A DNA stretch of 64,000 bases. Source: Chiua virens. Its lineage: Eukaryota; Basidiomycota; Agaricomycetes; Boletales; Boletaceae. The stretch spans positions 124,001 to 188,000 of the forward strand of contig JAHNUO010000011.1 of assembly GCA_019787685.1 (NCBI GenBank). The letters run 5' to 3'. This document shows, one piece after another, positions 56,775-64,000 of this stretch. The number at the start of each line of letters is the position of its first letter. Position 1 is the stretch's first letter. The notes under the pieces are model-generated. The model searched no databases. It was not told the origin of the DNA and saw nothing but the letters and a program-made list of their open reading frames with translations. The position numbers were made by a program, and so were the translations under genes.

Positions 56775-57711
56775 TTAGAAGTTGTATTTGGAGATGGTCG
56801 ACCAGAATCCGATACCCTGAAGCTTGGCGACCTGGAGTTCGAGAGCGCTTGGCTGGCGACTCCCATCTGGTCCGGCAAACGTGCCCGCACCCCAAGCCGA
56901 TCCTGGCGAGCTACGTCATCAACCCACCCGAAACACAAATAAGAAAAAACGCACCACCGCGGACCTCGCTCAGATTAGAGAGCTCAGCAAACGTACGGCT
57001 GTAACCGAGAGGTACAAAGAGAATACCGTGGTGGGCGAGCGTCGAAAGCGAGTTGATGATGGTCGTTTCCTGACCACCGCCGGGGGTACCGGTGGAGACG
57101 AAGGCGCCCGCGAACTTGCCGGACAGGGAACCTTTGGCCCAGAGACTGCCCGTCCCGTCCCAGAATGTCTAGAGGAGGAGAGTATCAGTAGGGATTCGGG
57201 TGCCACACGTCTCGTCTCAGCGCAACGGGCAGCCTGAGGGCCAGCCGATAAGAATGTACGGCGCGTACGAAATCAAGTGTCCGCGCGGGAGAATGAAGAA
57301 CAACAGGGTGAGTTAACCCACCTTCCACTGCGCGGGGAAGTTACCAAACCGAGTGGGGATACCGAACAGGAAAGCGTCAAAGTCGGTCAACTGTTCGACC
57401 TTGATGATGGGGTAGTCAGGTTTAGGAGGGGCGTGCATTTTGGCGAGGACTTCGTCGGTGAGAGTCTCAGGGATCCTGCAAATTCGTGCGTCGGTCAGAT
57501 CGATGGACTGTATGAGAAGAGCGCGACGCACTGGAAGATGGTGGCAGTGCCGCCAGCTTCTGTGACACCAGCCTTGACCGATTCGGCGACTAAAAGGCGC
57601 AAGTACGAGTGGTCAGAGAATCCAAGAGCGCATGCGTGATGGTATGGGCTTACGTTTGCCGATATGGCCGTAGAGGGAGTAGATGATGATAGCAACTCTT
57701 GGAGGAGACAT
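56775..57711 (-). CDS. Pst2/WrbA-like NAD(P)H:quinone oxidoreductase (copy 1)
   Basis: Model: complement(join(56775..56902, 56955..57168, 57322..57475, 57532..57589, 57654..57711)), 203 aa. Flavodoxin-like fold: [16 protein letters not shown] (FMN phosphate loop, residues about 8-23), [15 protein letters not shown] (about 75-90), [11 protein letters not shown] (about 113-123), [16 protein letters not shown] (about 132-147) and a [11 protein letters not shown] block. Such FMN enzymes make two-electron reductions of quinones and protect against oxidative stress; in fungi they sit at membrane eisosome-type sites. It lacks the amino-terminal MCFP extension of copy 3. No lesions seen. Copy 2 has the same exon sizes (58, 58, 154, 214, 128). 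Confidence 0.92.
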
Positions 57712-59159
57712 GTCGGAGGGGTGATGTGATGTAGAGTGGGGGGGAAAGATTAACGATCGATGCTCATTTAAGAGACAATCTAGCTGATATTTGTACTGCG
57801 CGAGTTCGCGTCAGAAATGGCGAAATGGTGCCAAAGGGGAGCGGCTGTGATTGGCCGACTACCATGTGCGGCACATAAAGGACACGATCATCTTCCTGGA
57901 CGTGATCAGTGATCACTAGATCACGGTATCATAGTAGGCATGCACAAAAACGTGCATTGGGTACTCACGAGAATACGCGGTATCGGAGGACTCATAACGG
58001 AAATTCGGAAAATGGGGTCGAGCTGATCAACCGCGTTAGTATGCAGCAACGGGTAGAGCTGCCAAAAGGTCGTAGCGCCGCATCGCCATCTGTCAATTAT
58101 TTGTCTCATCACATCATTTACAGCAAATCACCTTGGGAGGTTGCAACTCGGCTCCCCGAATCGAAATCATTCGAAATCTGATATCAGAAAATGGGGCGAT
58201 TGATGCAACTAAGTCTCAAGAAACTCACCCGCTACTGCACTGGAGTTTGGCTTGTTGAAGTATTTGTCATTTGGGTGACCCGTTCACGTCGGAAAATGGA
58301 AACCAACACCTCGGCGATGCCCGGTGACTGTGTCAACGAAGATAAGGATCCCTTGTTCGATTGTATGTAACTTCTAACCCCTTGCAGGGATCACAACCCA
58401 CCTTCAATCCCCGAACCTGATACAAAGTACGGCAGATGGAGTGCGACGAGTGCTTCCTAGGTAGGTTAAGAGTCTCAAAGATGGTCATTTCCCGACGGCG
58501 GCATATGTCAGCCCGGCTCAGCCGGTTTGGTTGCGTGGCGTAAGACATTCGTCATGAAAGACAAACCGAACCGTTTGACTTGACCATAATTGGCCGGAAC
58601 GTCGCACCACCTGGTTGTACACTTACTTATCTCGAGAAATTTACCATACTTAATACTATAGTTAGTAGTACCTCGCGTGATAATCCACTCTGCAGTATTA
58701 TAATTAGGGTCTATAGACAACCTACAAATTTTGAAAATTTGGATTATAAATGATCATCACGCTCCTGACTTTTCCCTGATTGGTAGTAGGCTAGTACTAT
58801 ATTGTGGTACCCAAGTCACCTGCTAACAAATCACCTGCAAACTCCTATGTTGAACTTACAACTCATAGAGATTACCTTTTTATTTCATACGTTGTTCATC
58901 GCCCCTCCAACTTGAAAGCAATTATGTAAAAGATAAGTGACTTATGCGAGACGCACTGGAAACCATTGTCAGAACCGACCAAGAGAATCGCAAATAGAAT
59001 CGCAATCCTCAACGGTTCGAACTTGTCAAGATAGCCAACAACCCAAAACTACTTCGATTTGTCACGTCGCTCTTTTGATACACCACGAGTGTAGGAATTA
59101 GCTATAAATTACAAATACATAGTACGAATACTTGGTCGGAGGTTCATACTGGATTCATT
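57712..59159. other. Intergenic between flavoprotein genes
   Basis: Nothing recognisable. Promoter of copy 1 at the left and AT-rich sequence with TAGTAGTA-type runs near 58,660-58,800. Confidence 0.5.
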
Positions 59160-59996
59160 TTAGGATTTGTTTTTGGACAAGATCTCCCAAAATCCTTGGC
59201 CCTGGAGCTTGGCAATCTCTTGCTCGAGCGCGGTTGGCTGGCGGGACCCATCGATCCCGGCAAACGTGCCCGCTCCCCAAGGTGAACCTATTGTGACGTT
59301 TACGAACCAACGAAAGAAGAAAGATAAAGAAACGCACCACCGCGAACTTCGTCCAGGTTGCTGAAGTGCTTAAAGGTGCGGCTGTAGCCAAGAGGGACAT
59401 AGATAATGCCATGATGAATAAGGGTGGAGAGTGAACTGATGACGGTCGCCTCTTGACCACCACCCGGAGTGCCGGTTGAGACGAACACGCCTGCATATTT
59501 GCCCGCCAAGGCACCTTGCGCCCATAATTTGCCGGTCGCGTCCCAAAAGGCCTTGAGAAAAACACGGGAGACAAAATTAGCGATCGGGAAAACGAGGTCA
59601 CGGATCAATTGATATAGTTGACCAACCTTCCATTGAGCAGGGAAGTTACCATAACGAGTAGGGATACCGAACAGGTACGCGTCAAACGAGGGGAGATCGG
59701 CGGGCTTCATGATAGGGTAGTCTGGTTTAGGAGGCGCATGCATTTTGGCGAGTACTTCATCCGGGAGTGTCTCTGCGATCCTGGGAGGGAGCATGAGTCA
59801 ACGACGGTCAACAGGCAAGGGACATACTGGTAGATGGTGGCCGAGCCGCCAGCATCTGTGATGCCTTGCTTGATAGATTCCGCCACTGGAAGATGTTGAT
59901 TAGGGGCTAGCAACATCAAGGCAGTCAAGGGTCCTCACACTTGGCGATATGGCCATACATCGTGTAGATAACGATGGCAATTTTTGGGGACGACAT
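59160..59996 (-). CDS. Pst2/WrbA-like NAD(P)H:quinone oxidoreductase (copy 2)
   Basis: Model: complement(join(59160..59287, 59338..59551, 59627..59780, 59828..59885, 59939..59996)), 203 aa, with exon sizes identical to copy 1. Motifs: [79 protein letters not shown]. Enzyme family and role as for copy 1. Tandem duplicate in the same orientation, about 1.4 kb away. No disruption seen. Confidence 0.93.
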
Positions 59997-61167
59997 GGTG
60001 CGAGGAAGTGCTGAAGCGACTGAGAGGAACCTAGTGATGATGGCGGGAGGATTGGAGTATTTGTATGGCACTTGACCGCACTTGTACTATCGCAATCGCG
60101 GCCGCTGTGATTGAAATTTCCACTGTTAGGAGGAGTATGTGTCATCTAACTTTGCAATGTGCTCACATCACTCCCCTTGATAGCTCGCCTGAGCTGACCA
60201 ACGATGATGGACCATTGTTGGTGGCGCTTGCAACATAGACCAGAAGGGATATACGTTCTCCACCCTCTGGCGGCCCCAACGACATCGGCCACCGAAACCT
60301 GACTTCGCGCGTGGTTCTCCGTACCGGGATGTCAAGTCCCTCAGGTACCATACAGGAACATTGTGCGCTCGTCGTTCCAATGTGGGTTATCCTTACGTTC
60401 TGCTTGATAAGTCCTTAGCAAGCGTTCGAGAACATGAGACCTCTTTTAGGAACATGCTGAATCATTACTGACCAGTTGATGGGTACTCCACAGAGGTTTT
60501 TGTTTTTTCCAAGCAGCATCTCAACTGAAAGTGCATCGTGACTTGAAAAATACAACGCGTGCTGGGTACGGACTTGGGTCGCAAACAGACTATCACTGCC
60601 AGCTGGTCCAAGTGGGTCCGGCATGGACATCGCTTTGTGTTAGTTTCCAGGCTTCAACTCGAAGGGAGGCCGAAAGGTCTGGATACGGCTCATTTTGGAA
60701 TAGATTTCCCTTGAGATGCGGGTCCCTGCTAAGGTCCACGCTGGCAACGCAGCATGAGAAAGTTGGTGTGTAATTATCTGACCCAGCTATCGTCGCATTC
60801 GGGTTTAGTTGTCGGCGCTTTTCCAAACTTATACTTGATTCTTTGGTTCGTGTTATCCGATGAGCTCGATTTGGATGTTACTTACCAGGATGCATGTTCA
60901 GCCAGCTCATTTGGCGACGCCATGATAGGATGAGAAATCCAAACTGGATGCATATCAAAAATTGATTATATCCCGGTGCGGTCTTGGGTTGTTAGAATCT
61001 GGCAACGCGCTTCGCTCACACTAATGCATAAAAGCAGATCATGTGTCCATCTACTTTCCACTTCGCCGGCCGTTGCCCACGCCTGATACATATCTTGACT
61101 CACATTTCTTCCTGCACTCGTCCTCACACACTATCCGTATCCTGGTCAATTTTTAGATATCCTCGGA
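59997..61167. other. Divergent promoter region of copies 2 and 3
   Basis: Minus-strand and plus-strand flavoprotein genes diverge from here. Plus-strand frames at 60,531-60,773 lack motifs. ATGCATAAAAGCAG about 61,022-61,035 could be the TATA region of copy 3. Confidence 0.45.
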
Positions 61168-62153
61168 ATGTGTTTCCCCGGAAAGCGGCAAAAGGACAAT
61201 TTCGCAGAACCAAGGCCAGATACAAAAGCTGACAATGTTGAACTCAATCCCTCATCCGTTTCTCCTCTACCGCCTCCCTTAGTGTCTACTTCTTCCGAAT
61301 CTCCAGAGACAAAGATGTCGGGCCCCCGAGTTGCCATCGTTATCTACTCCCTCTACGGCCATATTTCCAAACGTATGTCTTGTCGCTGAATCTCTACATC
61401 ACTCATCCCAACACAACATATCCTCCGCACAGTTGCCGAGGCTGTCAAGACTGGTGTCAGCAACGCCGGCGGTAGTGCCACCATCTACCAGTAAGCGTTC
61501 AGCACCCCCTTACACGTGTCCCGTTGACTGACATGGCAATGTAGGATTCAAGAGACCCTCTCCGAGGACATCTTGAAGCTCGTCAAAGCACCCCCGCGTC
61601 CAGACTACCCCGTTCTCCTCCCTGATGACCTCGTCAACTTTGACGCGTTCCTCTTCGGTGTCCCCACTCGCTACGGTAACTTCCCCGTACAATGGAAGGT
61701 AATGTCCTTTCACCCCCCTGTGGCGCGCGTCGCGTCTCATCATGAATGACAGGCCTTCTGGGACGCCACCGGCCCACTCTGGAGCAAGTCCGCGCTCGCG
61801 GGCAAAATGTGCGGTGTCTTCGTGTCCACCGGTACACAGGGCGGTGGCCAAGAAGTCACCATCTCCAACACCCTCTCCACGTTCGTGCACCACGGCATGA
61901 TCTACGTCCCTCTCGGATACAAGCACGCCTTCCCTCAATTGTCCAACTTGACAGAGATACATGGTGGTACGTGTTTCAGAGTATCGCATCCGCTTCCTCT
62001 GGATGACCGCGTTCAGGCTCTTCCTGGGGTGCGGGAACGTTCGCAGGCACAGATGGTTCTCGCCAGCCTTCCCCGCTCGAATTGGAAATCGCGTCTCTCC
62101 AGGGCAAAGGCTTCTGGGAGATCGTCGGAAAACACCACGGTTTCTCCAAGTAA
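61168..62153 (+). CDS. Pst2/WrbA-like NAD(P)H:quinone oxidoreductase (copy 3, extended amino terminus)
   Basis: Model: join(61168..61372, 61433..61490, 61545..61698, 61753..61966, 62017..62153), 255 aa. It starts [20 protein letters not shown], a Cys-containing extension of 49 residues that I recall from fungal Pst2-type proteins and that may carry a lipid anchor. The flavodoxin domain then starts at [20 protein letters not shown]. Other motifs: [63 protein letters not shown]. Internal exons (58, 154, 214) match copies 1 and 2, so this is probably the ancestral-like full-length copy and the other two are shortened duplicates. The start is chosen because the upstream ATG frame stays open and matches the family extension. 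Confidence 0.93.
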
Positions 62154-62857
62154 AACTCCCGGCCAATCTAGCCTTTCTCCCATTCGTATCTACTCTAATG
62201 GGTGGTGTCTGCGTGTATCTCTGTCGTACGTGTGTGTCGAGCAGCTCGTGTATACCATTTCTCCGAGACGCGAACGGGTCGCGTACCTAAATAATATATC
62301 CTTTTATCTGAAACATGGGATCTGTGCGTTGAACTTTCGCCTGACATGTCGATAGTTCGACGGATGAGCTGGATAAACGGACGTCGCCTAAGCACTCCCC
62401 GGTCCGTCGTTGGCTCGTCCTTTCCCGTGGACGGATGACCGGGCCCCGGGAACGTCCATGTCCTTTACACGGGCCGCACGTTATGCATCAACGTTCATGA
62501 ACGTCGCGGCCACCGTCACACAAGGCTCAGATTCTGATCAAAATATGTGAACTTTGAACCGACGCGCAAAGGGATCAGGATCTCAACGTCACCCCCATCA
62601 TTTAGCGACGATGAATTTCGGGTGCATGCTGGACATGCCGTGGCCCCCGCTTATCATAGCGGGGGATAATGATGACAAGGAGGGAAAGAGGAAGCGTGGA
62701 CATCGTTCCCCTGTCAACCTACCGTCCGTTGCGAACCAAGATATGTACAATATTGTTTTCGTTCTTGGGACCAAAATAATGTTGACCGTCACTTATCACG
62801 TAGATTGACGAAGTGTGACTATGTAGAGAAAAGTGGTTTTCAACCCCACGCAGTGCA
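62154..62857. other. Convergent 3' intergenic
   Basis: 3' ends of the copy 3 flavoprotein gene and the CSN3 gene. A 62,615-62,670 stretch contains GGCCCCCGCTTATCATAGCGGGGG, a GC hairpin (CCCCCGCT/AGCGGGGG) that may act at 3' ends. Otherwise nothing. Confidence 0.45.
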
Positions 62858-64000
62858 TTAAAGGAAGCCAGAGTCTTCGGCCCAAATACTCGCCGCCAAC
62901 CGATCCGCTGGGTCATCGTCGATACCCCAGGCCGCTTCTTCCTTGCCTTTGAGGGCCTAAAGGCGATAGATCAATACACGGAAGCCAGATCAAAATAGAC
63001 GCATGAAGAAAGGATAAATAGGGAACGAAATACACAAGGCGAAAGATATTGAAAGCATTACGTCGCATGGCTCGGAACCGACGATACATCGCGATATACG
63101 CACCTTGGTCAAGTATTCCTTGCTCCTTGCCATCTCCCGCTCCAGACTCGCCAATAACGCAGCTTGCTCCTGCGCGTGTGCGAGCACTCTATCCACATCC
63201 GCCTTCTCGAACTGGACGGGTGGGTCGAAGAAAGACACAGTTCCATCCGCGGAAAGTTGCGCGGCTATTTCCGAGGATGCAATCTACGTGTCGTCGCTTG
63301 TGAACAAGGCCGCCGCGATACACACGATCTTAAATATACAAGGAACGTGCTCACCATGTCAACAATCAATGCTCGAACTTCATTAACGTTCTCAATGCCC
63401 ACGGCTTGCGCAATGTCCGATAGGTGGAGTGTGAGATACGTTGATGTCAACTTCCTGATCGACCAACGTGGAGCACGTTCCAGTGCCTGAAGCGCCAGAC
63501 CCAGGGTTTTCTCCTATCTCAGGCTGAATAAGTATCCCATGCTAAAAGCGTCATCGACATGTCTGTACGGACAGTGGCAAAAATCAATTCGCTATCCACG
63601 ATGGATCGCAACTGCGCTCTGTTATCCGGGTACGCGTTCACAAATGCTGAATAAGGCGTGCCCTTGAGAAGTCGGGGTAACGACGGGTGGATGTATTTCG
63701 GCGGTGGCGTGGTCTGTCACACAAACATCAGCGAGTACGCATACATGGTCAGGAATAAGAAATACCTTGCCATCGTGGATCAGTTGTACGAGGACCAGCT
63801 TCTTAAGGGCTTCCATCTGAATGGCTGCGGCAGCTGAACCAGGACTACATGCACATATCTCGAAGAACTCTTGCGCTTCTGCCCAGCGTTTGAGCGCAGC
63901 GAACACCATCCCCCCTGCATAATGGTACACCAAGTTGTCGTTGTAATGCAAGTCCGAAGTGGAAGTATCTATCGTCGTGACTGGGTGTGCAAGGACGGGA
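62858..64000 (-). CDS. csn3: COP9 signalosome subunit 3, 5' part missing
   Basis: Exons: complement(join(62858..62956, 63104..63283, 63355..63513, 63573..63713, 63766..>64000)), all phase-0 joins. Coding starts outside the right edge. Family blocks: HYAGGMVFAALKRWAEAQEF, FEICACSPGSAAAAIQMEAL, TTPPPKYIHPSLPRLLKGTP, and the PCI winged-helix region YLTLHLSDIAQAVGIENVNE. The end is helical (FEKADVDRVLAHAQEQAALL). The subunit belongs to the complex that removes Nedd8 from cullins, in nucleus and cytosol, and thereby controls SCF ubiquitin ligases. No lesions in the visible part. Confidence 0.9.

Noticed and set aside
1..64000. tRNA, rRNA, CRISPR array or bacterial operon features
   Set aside because: No tRNA box A/B pair or rRNA segment noticed by eye, no regularly spaced array; spliced genes and transposons show this is fungal nuclear DNA. 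A tRNAscan run would be decisive.

Overview
The window is nuclear DNA of a filamentous basidiomycete, most likely an Agaricomycete. A Boletales-like genome is my guess from remembered family flavour and is not proven. The evidence is many genes split by 45-60 nt introns, a CAP10/GT90 glycosyltransferase, a HET-domain gene, a KDZ transposase fused to a ULP1 protease, a chromodomain Ty3/gypsy element, a tectonin lectin, Pst2/WrbA flavoproteins and COP9 subunit 3. Multi-exon models were built by hand: each junction was required to have GT-AG (or GC-AG) ends and to keep the reading frame. No transcript evidence was available.

Layout. 1-1650: a GT90 glycosyltransferase running off the left edge (-). 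3077-5164: a HET-domain gene (-). 5.5-9.2 kb: two clusters of GTC/GAC-rich quasi-palindromic repeats in opposite orientation around decayed coding pieces. 9.4-23.7 kb: KDZ transposon territory, with a relic copy (9.4-10.4 kb), an apparently intact transposase-ULP1 gene (11,336-15,653), a small gene with two SUMO-acceptor-like motifs (18,064-18,705, -) and a long gene with SUMO-interaction-like motifs (to 23,736). 24.2-25.2 kb: an unrecognised five-exon gene (-).

26.3-36 kb: a decayed MYND-type/DUF4470-like gene, cut within an exon by a young 7.5-kb chromovirus (27,980-35,482; 617-bp LTRs, 5-bp target duplication CATAC). The element shows a Tf1-like self-priming primer-binding site, a matching TATA box and a -1 slippery heptamer between gag and pol. 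36.8-38.3 kb: a TA-flanked element with terminal inverted repeats, itself containing a 730-bp solo LTR.

38.8-40.3 kb: a ten-exon DHHC palmitoyltransferase (-). 40.7-47 kb: three paralogous AIG1-like P-loop GTPase/coiled-coil genes (two -, one +), all with the same 11-nt microexon in the P-loop. 48.1-48.9 kb: a tectonin beta-propeller lectin (-). 50.9-56.6 kb: two divergently transcribed alpha-helical coiled-coil proteins (413 and 711 aa). 56.8-62.2 kb: three Pst2/WrbA quinone reductase-like genes (-, -, +). 62.9-64 kb: the 3' part of COP9 signalosome subunit 3 (-).

How the genes may work together (inference). The middle and right parts combine a HET-type protein, amplified GTPases, a tectonin lectin, a divergent pair of helical proteins and oxidative-stress flavoproteins. 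This mix suits a fast-evolving recognition or defence neighbourhood peppered with young transposons. HET and one GTPase gene share a homologous upstream module, which hints at cassette movement between such genes. The GT90, DHHC and CSN3 genes are ordinary housekeeping neighbours.
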